NCBI GenBank assembly: GCA_015056125.1
Contig: SVGW01000002.1
Location: 1 to 64,000, forward strand
DNA: 64,000 nt
Direction: 5' to 3'
Source of the DNA: Clostridiales bacterium
GTDB taxonomy: Bacteria; Bacillota; Clostridia; Christensenellales; Aristaeellaceae
The notes under the pieces are model-generated. The model searched no databases. It was not told where the DNA came from and saw only the letters and a list, made by a program, of their open reading frames with translations. Shown piece by piece: positions 32,442-40,521 of the stretch. Every line of letters begins with the position of its first letter. The stretch's first letter is position 1. The position numbers and the translations under genes were made by a program.

Positions 32442-32996
32442 CTTTATTTCTTCCATCTTGTCCCGCACGGCCTTCAGATCCTGCCAAGCATCCCTCTTTT
32501 TGGATTCGTCCCGAAGCAGTGCGGCGGGATGATAGGTGGGCATAAAATACACGCCCTTCTTTTCCACCCACTTGCCCCGATCCCGGGTGATGCGGACCTG
32601 ATCCCCCAGAACGGCCCTTGCGGCAGTGGCGCCCAAAAGCACGATCACCTTGGGCCTCACCAGCAAAAATTGCTTGCGCAAAAAGGGCATGCAGGCAGCG
32701 GCTTCCTCCGGGGACGGAACCCGGTTTTGAGGCGGGCGGCACTTGACGATATTGCAGATATACACCTGCTCCCGGGTGTAGCCCATGGCCAAAATCATTT
32801 TGGTGAGCAATTGCCCGGCAGCCCCCACAAAGGCCAGCCCCTGCAAATCTTCCTCCGCTCCGGGACCCTCGCCGATAAACATCAATTCGGCATTCCCGTT
32901 TCCCTGGCCCGGCACCTTGTGATGAATTTGGCGGCATAAGCCGCACTGGGCGCAGGCCTCAATCTGCTGATGCAATGAATCCCAGGAGAGCTCCAT
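32424..32996 (-). CDS. Family 4-type uracil-DNA glycosylase
   Basis: The 190-residue protein has the family 4 pattern: N-terminal Cys pair in CAQCGLC (C15, C18, C21), motif 1 FIGEGPGAEEDLQGLAFVGAAGQLL, ICNIVKCRPPQNR with a third cluster Cys, AAACMPFL with the fourth, and motif 2 TYHPAALLRDE. These hold a 4Fe-4S cluster and remove uracil from DNA. AAGGAGGCGAGGCC precedes the ATG. The last residues AGGGF are encoded by R1 copy G, so the natural C terminus has probably been replaced. Confidence 0.88.
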   Translation of the reverse strand: MELSWDSLHQQIEACAQCGLCRQIHHKVPGQGNGNAELMFIGEGPGAEEDLQGLAFVGAAGQLLTKMILAMGYTREQVYICNIVKCRPPQNRVPSPEEAAACMPFLRKQFLLVRPKVIVLLGATAARAVLGDQVRITRDRGKWVEKKGVYFMPTYHPAALLRDESKKRDAWQDLKAVRDKMEEIKAGGGF

Positions 32997-33049
32997 GGCC
33001 TCGCCTCCTTTTCAGTATGCCCAGAGAAAATATGCTTAAAAATCTTTCG

Positions 33050-33268
33050 TTATAAAAATCGGGTGCGCAGGATGGAAAATGTGCTGGAAATATCCTGGAT
33101 CAGCCAGGAGACCAGGCTGAACAAAAGCGCCAGCAGCACAAAAATCGCCACCACGCCCAGCACTACCCCCAGGAAATTCATCACCCCCGCTGCCACGCGG
33201 TAATGATCCTGCTTTTCCTGGGCCTCCCATTCCTTGCGCAGAAAATAATCCTGATCGTCACGATACAT
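33050..33268 (-). CDS. Small single-helix membrane protein, unknown
   Basis: A 72-residue protein with a charged N terminus (MYRDDQDYFLRKEWEAQEKQDHY), then a long hydrophobic stretch (VMNFLGVVLGVVAIFVLLALLFSLVSWLI) that could be one long or two short helices. GGTGGTGATTTGA precedes the ATG. I do not recognise a family. It lies 20 bases after trmL and 53 bases before the glycosylase gene on the same strand, so it may share their transcript. Confidence 0.6.
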   Translation of the reverse strand: MYRDDQDYFLRKEWEAQEKQDHYRVAAGVMNFLGVVLGVVAIFVLLALLFSLVSWLIQDISSTFSILRTRFL

Positions 33269-33288
33269 TCAAATCACCACCAAAGAAT

Positions 33289-33804
33289 TTACACATAGTC
33301 CATCCACGGGGCCGCCTCATCCGCCCGGCCGGTCAATTCCCCTTGGGCAGAAAGCCCGGGAAAGCCCTGCTGGCGCAGCGCTTCATACACCATAATGGCC
33401 ACAGAATTGGCCAGATTCAATGAGCGCGCATCCGGCCGCATGGGAATGCGCACGCACCGATCATATACCCGGGATAAAAGAGATTCTGGCAGGCCCTTGG
33501 TTTCGCAGCCAAAAACCAGAAAATCATCCGGGCCATAGCTGGCTTCCGTATAGGCTCTGGGGGCCTTGGTGCTGGCAAAATGAAAGGTGGCCTGCGGATA
33601 CTTTTCCATCAGCGCTTCAAAATTGGGCAGCACCTGCATATCCACCATAGAAAAATAATCCAGCCCCGCCCTTTTCATATATTTATCGGAAAGGGAAAAG
33701 CCCAGGGGTTCAATAAGGATCAGGTGGGTGCGGGTGGCGGCGCAGGTACGGGCGATATTGCCGGTATTTTGAGGAATCTCCGGCGCATATAAAACGACGT
33801 GCAT
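33289..33804 (-). CDS. trmL: tRNA (cytidine(34)-2'-O)-methyltransferase TrmL
   Basis: A 171-residue SPOUT methyltransferase. Motif 1 is VVLYAPEIPQNTGNIARTCAATRTHLILIEPLGFSLSDKYMKRAGLDY. Motif 2 is LVFGCETKGLPESLL and motif 3 IPMRPDARSLNLANSVAIMVYEALRQ, forming the AdoMet-binding knot. TrmL methylates the wobble ribose of certain leucine tRNAs. The C terminus is about 15 residues longer than the E. coli protein. GGAAGGATAACGCC precedes ATG. Confidence 0.93.
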   Translation of the reverse strand: MHVVLYAPEIPQNTGNIARTCAATRTHLILIEPLGFSLSDKYMKRAGLDYFSMVDMQVLPNFEALMEKYPQATFHFASTKAPRAYTEASYGPDDFLVFGCETKGLPESLLSRVYDRCVRIPMRPDARSLNLANSVAIMVYEALRQQGFPGLSAQGELTGRADEAAPWMDYV

Positions 33805-33820
33805 GGCGTTATCCTTCCAT

Positions 33821-34486
33821 TTATGTATCAGATTTCCAGGCCTTCTCCATGGCGGCCCGCAGGCCGATGAGCTGAAGATCCTGCAATTGCCCGGCTACCA
33901 GGGTTTCCAATCCTTCAATCTGCCTTAAATCCTTTTCCCAGATATCCTGATCGGAAAGCACCGCATAGGCCAGCATTTCCGGGGGCATATCGCAGCTGAG
34001 CCGGGAGAAAGCCAGCAGCGTTTCCTCCGCTTCCTCCACGGGATACATTTTTCCCTCGCTCACGCCTTCATAGGCGCCCGCGCTATTTTTTCTGGCTCCG
34101 GCATAAAACATAATCAGCACCGACAGCCCAAAGCACAAACAGGGGGGCAGGGCAAAATTCTTTTTTTCATAGCTTTCCAAAATGGGCAGCACCTGCTTCG
34201 CCCAGGCGCGCACCCCATTTTGTGTAAAGGATAAAAGGGGCTGGCGAGACAGGGGTCCCTCCATTTCCCGGCAAAGGGCCATGGCCAGATTTTCCAGCTC
34301 GCCCTTGGGCAGATCCACGCAGGGCATGATTTCATGCAAAAGGGCATGACCGAAAAAGGTGCGCACCTGCTTATCCTTCATGGCCTCTCCCAGGGTTTCC
34401 AGCCCCAGAAGATAGCCCGCAGGCACGATGGTGGATTGCAAAGCGCCCTGCATCATGGGGCGGGCAGAGAAAATATCCAATGGCAT
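33821..34486 (-). CDS. Stand-alone C-terminal domain of a mannitol/tagaturonate dehydrogenase-type protein
   Basis: The 221-residue protein matches only the C-terminal half of long-chain polyol and sugar-acid reductases (UxaB/mannitol dehydrogenase): VRTFFGHALLHEIMPCVDLPKGELENLAMALCREMEGPL, LLSFTQNGVRAWAKQVLPILESYEKKNFALPPCLCFGLSVLIMFY. The family has about 480 residues with an N-terminal Rossmann domain, which is missing. The usual N-x-x-S-K-W/R catalytic region appears as QNGVRAWAKQ, without the catalytic Lys context. Yet the gene has a good ribosome site (GGAGGAGGCTTAGT) and no internal stops. It is either a remnant still translated or a domain with a new role. Confidence 0.6.
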   Translation of the reverse strand: MPLDIFSARPMMQGALQSTIVPAGYLLGLETLGEAMKDKQVRTFFGHALLHEIMPCVDLPKGELENLAMALCREMEGPLSRQPLLSFTQNGVRAWAKQVLPILESYEKKNFALPPCLCFGLSVLIMFYAGARKNSAGAYEGVSEGKMYPVEEAEETLLAFSRLSCDMPPEMLAYAVLSDQDIWEKDLRQIEGLETLVAGQLQDLQLIGLRAAMEKAWKSDT

Positions 34487-34525
34487 ACTAAGCCTCCTCC
34501 AAAGGAAGATTCATCCTATTTTACC

Positions 34526-34560
34526 AAACAAAAACGCCCCTGTAAAGTCAATGCAGGGGC
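34526..34560 (-). terminator. Terminator of the Sel1 gene
   Basis: On the minus strand GCCCCTG/CAGGGGC encloses an 11-base loop and is followed by GTTTTTG. It lies 6 bases after the Sel1-protein stop codon. Confidence 0.8.
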
Positions 34561-34566
34561 GGCCGG

Positions 34567-35730
34567 TCATTTCATCTGCTTTAACAGTTCTTCTGCGCCT
34601 TCCACCTGGGCTTCCACGGCCTTTTCCAGCCATTTTTTCGCCTCTGCGTCATCCGGCTTTCCCAGAACGCCGGAATAGTAGATTTCCGCCAGGCCGATAT
34701 AGGCGGGCCCGTAGCCCAAATCCGCCGCTTGCTGCATCCAATACAGCGCCTGCTCCGGCAGCCTGGGCGTGCCGACGCGCTGATAATAGCACAACGCCAG
34801 ATTATACATGCCCTCCGCTACGCCTGCTTCCGCCGCCTTTTTATACCAGGCAAAGGCAGACGATTCATTTTTCTTGGTGCCCACGCCTTGCCTATAGCAA
34901 TTGCCCAGGTTCAGCATTCCCTCCCCATTGCCGGCTTCAGCAGCTTTCTTATACCAATGAACCGCCATGGCCATATTCTTTTTGACGCCTTCGCCGTTTT
35001 GATAGCAATAGCCCAGATCATTCATGGAACCGCCATGGCCTGCGGCGGCGGCTTTCCGATACCAGTTCACCGCCTGCTCTCCATCCTTTTCCACTCCATG
35101 GCCGTCCAGGTAGCACATTCCCAGATAATGCATGGCGTCCGGATATTCTGCTTCCGCAGCCGCCTCAAAGGCGGCCACCGCCAGCTTTTCATCCTTTGGG
35201 GTGCCATAGCCATAGAGAGAGCATATCCCCACCCAATGCAGCGCAATCGCATTGCCTTTTTCACTGCTCCGGAGAAACAGGGAATAGGCGCGCTCCGGGT
35301 TCTGCTCCGTTCCTTTTTCCCAAAAATAAAGCAGGCCCAGATTCAGCATGGCGGTATCATTGCCCGCTTCCGCGCTTTTTTCATACCAGGAAAACGCTTC
35401 CTGCAAATTTGCTTCCATCCCATAGCCATGCTCACAGCATACCCCCAGGTTATTCATGGCAATATCGTCCCCGGCAAGAGCAGCCTGCAGATAATACGCC
35501 GCCGCCTTTTCTTCGTCTTCTTCCACGCCCAGCCCCTGCATATATAAATTGCCCATCAGCCGCTGAGCCTGGGCGTCTCCCGCTTCTGCCAGCGGCAGAG
35601 CCGCCTGATACGCTTCTTCATACCGCATCAGATCATATAAGGAAAAGGCCTCGTCCGCCCCTTCCCCCAAGCCTACGCAAGGCAGCATAATCCCAAATAT
35701 CAGCAAGCCCGCCAGAATGCGTTTGTACAT
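34567..35730 (-). CDS. Secreted Sel1-repeat protein
   Basis: A 387-residue protein with a signal peptide (MYKRILAGLLIFGIMLPCVGLG) and about nine 36-residue Sel1-like repeats from residue 40 to the end (pattern A-x-x-W/YY-x-K-A-A-E-A-G-x-x-x-A-M-x-x-L-G-x-x-Y-x-x-G-x-G-V). These form an alpha/alpha solenoid that mediates protein contacts. Repeats 5-8 (middle) are most alike, suggesting recent duplication. The target is unknown. The start has GAGGATCAAAAA upstream. Confidence 0.88.
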   Translation of the reverse strand: MYKRILAGLLIFGIMLPCVGLGEGADEAFSLYDLMRYEEAYQAALPLAEAGDAQAQRLMGNLYMQGLGVEEDEEKAAAYYLQAALAGDDIAMNNLGVCCEHGYGMEANLQEAFSWYEKSAEAGNDTAMLNLGLLYFWEKGTEQNPERAYSLFLRSSEKGNAIALHWVGICSLYGYGTPKDEKLAVAAFEAAAEAEYPDAMHYLGMCYLDGHGVEKDGEQAVNWYRKAAAAGHGGSMNDLGYCYQNGEGVKKNMAMAVHWYKKAAEAGNGEGMLNLGNCYRQGVGTKKNESSAFAWYKKAAEAGVAEGMYNLALCYYQRVGTPRLPEQALYWMQQAADLGYGPAYIGLAEIYYSGVLGKPDDAEAKKWLEKAVEAQVEGAEELLKQMK

Positions 35731-35786
35731 TTTTTGATCCTCATCATTCTAAAAATTGGAATCCATGTATACATTATAGCAAAGAA

Positions 35787-35815
35787 AAAGGCCCCTGTAA
35801 ACGGAGCCTGAAAAA
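35787..35815 (-). terminator. Terminator of the PHP gene
   Basis: On the minus strand AGGCTCC/GGGGCCT with one mismatch encloses GTTTACA and is followed by TTTTTC. It lies 5-10 bases after the PHP stop codon. Confidence 0.7.
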
Positions 35816-35820
35816 ACATA

Positions 35821-36483
35821 TTATTCTTTGATCAGCCGGTATTCCCCGCTGCGCAGCACCCGAATCAACTCTTCATTGCAGGTAATGGGCGCTTCCGTTT
35901 CGATGCCGCCGCCAATATATCCTTCCGGATCGTGGAAATCGGAGCCGGAGGTTTGGCGCAGGCCCTTGGTATCCGCCCAAAGCTGGGCCAGGTAATTGTG
36001 GGAATCGTGATTCTTATGGGAATTGTATACCTCGATACCGTCCAAAAGCTCCTCTTTCATCAAATGGGAGCCGTAGCGGAAGGGATGGGCCTGGATGAGC
36101 AAAAGCCCGCTCTCCCGCACGTGCTGGCTCAATTCCTGCAGGGAAAAGCCACGGGGATCGCCCATTTCCAGCAGCCATTCCTTGGTAACGCCATACACCA
36201 AATAATCATTGGGGCAGCCCCGCAGATTGATTTCGCACCCAAGCAGCACATGGATATCCTTCCCTGCAGCTTTTTTCAGGCCCTCATAGCCCGTCATAAA
36301 ATGGGCAATCTTTTCTTCCCAGGAAAGCTCTTCCTTATCTTTATACGTTCCCCCGTTAATATGATTGGTGGATACCAGGGTATGATATCCTGCGGCTTTA
36401 AAGCGATTGATCACCACTTCGGGCACGGCGTGGGCGCAGATGCTTACACCCATAGAATGAGAATGCAATTCTGTTCGGTACAT
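35821..36483 (-). CDS. PHP-domain phosphoesterase
   Basis: The 220-residue protein has the four PHP metal-binding motifs in order: ELHSHSMG, STNHING, a conserved His in LLIQAHPFRYG and TSGSDFHDPEG. This domain binds two or three metal ions and hydrolyses phosphoesters, as in histidinol phosphatase or nucleoside phosphatases. Length and motif spacing fit a general PHP enzyme, with no clue to the substrate. TCGGAGGGAAGAAAA precedes ATG. A single-gene unit ending in its own terminator. Confidence 0.85.
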   Translation of the reverse strand: MYRTELHSHSMGVSICAHAVPEVVINRFKAAGYHTLVSTNHINGGTYKDKEELSWEEKIAHFMTGYEGLKKAAGKDIHVLLGCEINLRGCPNDYLVYGVTKEWLLEMGDPRGFSLQELSQHVRESGLLLIQAHPFRYGSHLMKEELLDGIEVYNSHKNHDSHNYLAQLWADTKGLRQTSGSDFHDPEGYIGGGIETEAPITCNEELIRVLRSGEYRLIKE

Positions 36484-36605
36484 TTTTCTTCCCTCCGAAA
36501 GGCTAAATAATGAGCAAATTCTCTTTCATCATAGCACCCTTTCCCCAAATGTCAATTCACGAACCGGGAAATTATTAAATAATTGATACATTCTTGTCAA
36601 TCCCC

Positions 36606-36634
36606 TTGCAATGGGGGGAAACTCATGATAAAAT
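36606..36634 (+). promoter_or_regulatory. Promoter of the 36.6-kb membrane protein gene
   Basis: TTGCAA (36606-36611), 17 bases, TAAAAT (36629-36634), 27 bases before the start codon. Confidence 0.6.
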
Positions 36635-36660
36635 ACACCATATATTGTAGGAAGGGGTTC

Positions 36661-37140
36661 ATGCGGATGAGCGGATGGACGCTGTTTTTTTGCGTTTGCG
36701 GGCTGCTTTTGTCCTTTGCGCTGCTGATCATCGATGAAAAACGCCGCCAGCATGAGCTGCTTTTGATGGAGCGTATGCGCAACAGCATGCTCTATTATGA
36801 TCTGTATCCCATGGTGCTCTACGCCCGGAAGCATGAAATCGACCGGGTGCGGGTGGAAAGAAACAGAATCGTCTTTTATGGGGTATGCCCGCCGGTGAGC
36901 ATGGGCGAATTCATCCTCTCCCAGCGGGGCTACCGGCCCCTGAATGCCAGGCGCACCAAGGCGCTGGTGATGGTGCTGGCTGAGGATATCCCCCTGCTTC
37001 GCTCCAACACTCACTATCGCCTCCAGCGCTATCCGGTGATCCGGCCCAATGGGCAAAAGGATCATGGATATCAGTATGTGATTCGCAGCTATTACAAAAC
37101 GGCGCTGATGTATGAGCGCCGCCGGGTTCCTCTGGATTAA
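36661..37140 (+). CDS. Membrane-anchored protein of unknown function
   Basis: A 159-residue protein with an N-terminal membrane helix (WTLFFCVCGLLLSFALLII), then a basic cytoplasmic domain rich in Arg (EKRRQHELLLMERMRNSML...). GTAGGAAGGGG precedes ATG 36661; ATG 36667 is an alternative. I recognise no family. It has its own promoter and is followed by a terminator at 37141-37174, before an AraC gene on the same strand. Confidence 0.65.
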   Translation: MRMSGWTLFFCVCGLLLSFALLIIDEKRRQHELLLMERMRNSMLYYDLYPMVLYARKHEIDRVRVERNRIVFYGVCPPVSMGEFILSQRGYRPLNARRTKALVMVLAEDIPLLRSNTHYRLQRYPVIRPNGQKDHGYQYVIRSYYKTALMYERRRVPLD

Positions 37141-37174
37141 AACGCCGCCTTGCAAAAATGGGCTGCGTTTTTTT
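37141..37174 (+). terminator. Intrinsic terminator
   Basis: AACGCCGCC pairs imperfectly with GGGCTGCGTT and is followed by TTTTTTC. It begins at the base after the stop codon. Confidence 0.8.
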
Positions 37175-37207
37175 CTTAGGGACGTGTATAAGAAGGAGGA
37201 ATGGGGC

Positions 37208-37975
37208 ATGGATTTAACCCGGCTCACCCTGCATCGGGCCATAAACGCACTGAAAATTCACACCATCCATCAGAACCATTTTCCGCCCCGAAAATCGGAT
37301 GCCTTTGTATTTTATCTCTCCGGGGAATGCACCTATGCCTATGAAGGGCTGAAATTCAGGGCCCGAGCCGGGGATTTTGTCTACCTGCCCAAGGGGCAGC
37401 CCTACACCGCCCATTTTATCGCCTCCTCCGCCTCCTGCCTGCTGGTAAACTTTGATGCCGATTACGAAGGAATGCGTGCGCCCCTGTGCCGCCGTCCGGA
37501 AAACCCGGGGCAGGTGCAGGGATTATTTGACGCCATCATCCGCCTGGATCAAAAGCAGGAGCGCAATTGCCAGCCCTGGATGCTCGCCTCGCTGTATCAG
37601 ATCATTGCGCTGATGGAGGCGCCTCCTCCCTATCTGCCGGGCAGCAAAAAGGAAAAGCTAAAAAGGGCCGTTGAGCAAATCGAAAAGGAATACTGCCATC
37701 CTGCTCTTCGATGCGCTCAATTGGCCCAAAGCTGCCAGATGAGCGAAAAATACTTTCAGCAGCTGTTTAAATCCGTATATGGCGTTGCTCCCTGCGAATA
37801 TATCGCCCAGAAGCGGCTGCAAAAGGCCCGGCGGCTGCTGGTGGAATCGGATGCACCCATTGGCTCCATCGCTCAAAGCTGCGGCTACAGCAGCCTCTAT
37901 TATTTTTCCCGGGTGTTTAAATCCGCTGTTGGCGAATCTCCCTCTGAATACAGAAAAAACGCCAGTATTACGTGA
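37208..37975 (+). CDS. AraC-family transcriptional regulator
   Basis: I use ATG 37208, 8 bases after AAGGAGG. The 255-residue protein has an N-terminal cupin sensor (FVFYLSGECTYAYEGLKFRARAGDFVYLPKGQPYTAHF) and a C-terminal AraC domain (LRCAQLAQSCQMSEKYFQQLFKSVYGVAPCEYI; APIGSIAQSCGYSSLYYFSRVFKSAVGESPSEYR). No divergent target gene is present; the next gene downstream is convergent. Its target is unknown. Confidence 0.88.
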   Translation: MDLTRLTLHRAINALKIHTIHQNHFPPRKSDAFVFYLSGECTYAYEGLKFRARAGDFVYLPKGQPYTAHFIASSASCLLVNFDADYEGMRAPLCRRPENPGQVQGLFDAIIRLDQKQERNCQPWMLASLYQIIALMEAPPPYLPGSKKEKLKRAVEQIEKEYCHPALRCAQLAQSCQMSEKYFQQLFKSVYGVAPCEYIAQKRLQKARRLLVESDAPIGSIAQSCGYSSLYYFSRVFKSAVGESPSEYRKNASIT

Positions 37976-37995
37976 CGAACGCAATACTGGCGTTT
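37957..37995. terminator. Bidirectional terminator between AraC and the Cys/His-repeat gene
   Basis: A perfect 13-bp stem (37957-37969 with 37983-37995). On the minus strand it is followed by a T-run (complement of the A-run at 37954-37959); on the plus strand by TTTATATT. It overlaps the last codons of the AraC gene. Confidence 0.85.
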
Positions 37996-38005
37996 ATATT
38001 ATGTT

Positions 38006-39523
38006 TTACATGACTTCTACGCCGTCAATGCCGGTGTTGTAGTCCACCACATTGCAGATATAAATCAGCGCGGTGGCGTCATCGCCCGCCACAGCCTGGA
38101 TATCAATAGCTTCGCCAAAGGCATAGGCAGTGAAGGCTTCCTGATCCACGGTGGTCACATCTTCCAGGGCAGGAATAATGGTCATGAATTCAGAGGACAC
38201 CTTGATTTCCTTGGAAACCAGCCGATAATCAACGGTCACTTTGCCTTCCGCCACCGTCACAGAAACCGTGCCGATCTTATACACATTGGAAGCGATAAGA
38301 TCAAAGGTCTGGGTGCCATCCTTGGAAAGATCCACAGGAGTATACATGAACCACTTATCCGTCACAGCATTTTCCTGATCCCGGAACCGGGGGCCAAAGG
38401 AGCAGGCAGTATTATCATAGTAGTAGGTCACGTCGGTAGCGCCGCACCAGCAGGTGCCATCGGCACGGAAATAATGATCATAGGCAACGGTTTCGCCGCA
38501 CTCAAGGCAGGTGCTCCAGTGCTTCTTCGCGTCATACTCCATTTCGGAATCATCAATGAAGTGGTAGACGTAAAGGCCGGTGGCCTGATAGCCGCACCAG
38601 TAGCACACCGTGGTATCCTCTTCGGTGCAGAAGGTGTAGTGTTCTTCTTCGTTGACTACCTCATCACATACCGTGCAAATTTCCTTATGCGTGCTTTCAT
38701 TGGCTTCGTACACGAGATTTTCCATGCGATGGAATTTGTCAAAATCACCGGCAACGCCGCATTCAACGCACTCGGTAGTACCGCAAGTACTGTAATGGGT
38801 ATCCTTGTATACTTGTTCACCGCAATCTTCGCATTCATACCAATGCATGCTTTCATCGTAGGAAGGATTGTTCCAATCGACATTATGCCCCCAATCGCCT
38901 ACAATACCGGTAGCGCCGCACGCTAAGCAGGTATCGGTTGCGGTGCAGGAGGTGTAATGCTCAAATTCGTCCTGCTTCTCGCCGCAATCTGCGCACACAC
39001 GCCAGTGCTTTTTTTCATTGTAGGAATAAGTATCCCAATCAATATTGTGGAACACATCCAATCCGGAGCCGGTATAGCCGCAATATTCGCAGGTATCGGG
39101 GGCCGTGCAGTTGGCATAATGGTAATATTTTTCTTCTTCTTCACCGCATTCGCTGCATACGCTCCAATGGCCTTCCGCATCGCTTTTCACTTCAGACCAG
39201 TAATGGCCCACCTCACACACTACGCCGGAAGCACCGCAACCCCAGCAGTAGTTCTGATCGGGCGCCGTGCAATCGGTATAATGGCTTTCCGCTTCAGTCT
39301 GAAAGCCGCAATCATCACAGGTATAGAAATGAGTGGTTTCATCGTGGGTATAGGTACGGTTAATATGAACAATCCAGCATTCCACATCCGTGGCACCGCA
39401 ATCCAAGCAGGTAGTGGGCGTGCCGCAATAAGCAACATGCTCTTCGCATTCTGCCTGAGCAAAGGAAACCAGGCTCAGCATCATCACAAACGCCAAGCAG
39501 AGAACCAGGAAAGTGCGTTTCAT
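38006..39523 (-). CDS. Secreted Cys/His-rich repeat protein, probable metal binder
   Basis: The 505-residue protein has a signal peptide (MKRTFLVLCLAFVMMLSLVSFAQA) and then a half repeat and six repeats of about 50 residues, to about residue 345. Each carries two CxxCG knuckles and His residues in the pattern H-W-x-x-C-x-x-C-G-E ... H-Y-x-x-C-(T/x)-x-x-D-T-C-x-x-C-G-A-T-G. This looks like a chain of zinc-ribbon-like or disulphide-linked modules exposed outside the cell. The last 160 residues form a different, non-repeated beta-rich domain. I know no function. It lies downstream of potABC, where potD would be expected, but has its own promoter. Confidence 0.8.
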   Translation of the reverse strand: MKRTFLVLCLAFVMMLSLVSFAQAECEEHVAYCGTPTTCLDCGATDVECWIVHINRTYTHDETTHFYTCDDCGFQTEAESHYTDCTAPDQNYCWGCGASGVVCEVGHYWSEVKSDAEGHWSVCSECGEEEEKYYHYANCTAPDTCEYCGYTGSGLDVFHNIDWDTYSYNEKKHWRVCADCGEKQDEFEHYTSCTATDTCLACGATGIVGDWGHNVDWNNPSYDESMHWYECEDCGEQVYKDTHYSTCGTTECVECGVAGDFDKFHRMENLVYEANESTHKEICTVCDEVVNEEEHYTFCTEEDTTVCYWCGYQATGLYVYHFIDDSEMEYDAKKHWSTCLECGETVAYDHYFRADGTCWCGATDVTYYYDNTACSFGPRFRDQENAVTDKWFMYTPVDLSKDGTQTFDLIASNVYKIGTVSVTVAEGKVTVDYRLVSKEIKVSSEFMTIIPALEDVTTVDQEAFTAYAFGEAIDIQAVAGDDATALIYICNVVDYNTGIDGVEVM

Positions 39524-39575
39524 TTTCAGGTCATCTCCGTTTATTTATTTGGCAGGTTTTTACAGCCAAAAAGTA

Positions 39576-39604
39576 TTATAACTACTTGAAAGAAACAAGT
39601 CAAT
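39576..39604 (-). promoter_or_regulatory. Promoter of the Cys/His-repeat gene
   Basis: Minus strand: TTGACT (39604-39599), 17 bases, TATAAT (39581-39576). It lies in the 151-bp AT-rich gap after potC, so the Cys/His gene can be transcribed independently. Confidence 0.8.
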
Positions 39605-39674
39605 ATATATTTATATTTAAATGTGTTTTTTACCCAAAAACTCTATTTTCCAATGAGGTTTCATCTTTTTTTCC

Positions 39675-40481
39675 TTATTTATTTTTCTTGTGCAGCACCA
39701 TCTGGCTCAGCCCCACCAGCACAAATACCACAACCAGCATCAGCGTACACAGGGCATTGATCTGGGGGGAAACGCCATAGCGCACGGAGGAATATACTTT
39801 CAAAGGCAGGGTGGTGGTATCCGCCCCCGCTACAAAAAAGCTGATCACAAAATCATCCAGGCTCATGGCCAGGGCCAGCAGCGCCCCGGAAAAAACGGAG
39901 GGGAGCACCAAAGGCAGCGTCACCGTGGAAAGGGCACGCATGGGCGAAGCGCCCAAATCCCGGGCCGCCAGCACATATTCATCCCCAATAGTAGCCAAAC
40001 GGCTCTTTACCAAGAGATACACATAGGGCACGCAGAAGGTGGTGTGGGCCAGCACCAAAGTGAGCATCCCGGAGGGCAGGCCCAGGGCAGAAAACAGCAA
40101 AAGAAACGCCACGCCCAATATAATTTCCGGCACCATAATGGGCAAAATCGCAATATTTTCAATAAAAGCAGAAGCCCGGGCCGCCAATCCATTTTTCTTT
40201 GCAAAGGCCCGCACCTGGCCCACGGCCCCCAAGGTGCCAAGCAGGGTGGACAGGCACACGCTGAAAAGACCTACCAACAGCGTATTTTGCAGCGCATCCC
40301 CAAATCCCCGTTTATCGGAAAATAATTCTCCGTACCAGCGAAACGTGAAGCCGGTAAACACGGTGGGCGTGCGGGCTGTGCTGGCATTAAAGGAAAAGAG
40401 CACCACAGTAACGATGGGCAGATACATCAGCACCAGCAAAAACACCAGATAGATTTTTGCCCATATGCCGTTTTTCTTCAT
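39675..40481 (-). CDS. potC: Spermidine/putrescine-type ABC permease PotC
   Basis: ATG 40481 follows AAAGGGGTGACTGGT. The 268-residue protein has six membrane helices and the binding-protein-dependent transport loop YVLAARDLGASPMRALSTVTLPLVLPSVFSGALLALAMSLDDFVISFFVAG, which contains the EAA motif and is typical of PotC. The neighbours potB and potA are upstream. No substrate-binding gene follows. Confidence 0.9.
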   Translation of the reverse strand: MKKNGIWAKIYLVFLLVLMYLPIVTVVLFSFNASTARTPTVFTGFTFRWYGELFSDKRGFGDALQNTLLVGLFSVCLSTLLGTLGAVGQVRAFAKKNGLAARASAFIENIAILPIMVPEIILGVAFLLLFSALGLPSGMLTLVLAHTTFCVPYVYLLVKSRLATIGDEYVLAARDLGASPMRALSTVTLPLVLPSVFSGALLALAMSLDDFVISFFVAGADTTTLPLKVYSSVRYGVSPQINALCTLMLVVVFVLVGLSQMVLHKKNK

Positions 40482-40521
40482 ACCAGTCACCCCTTTCTGC
40501 TTTTGAAAGATTGCTGCCTTG

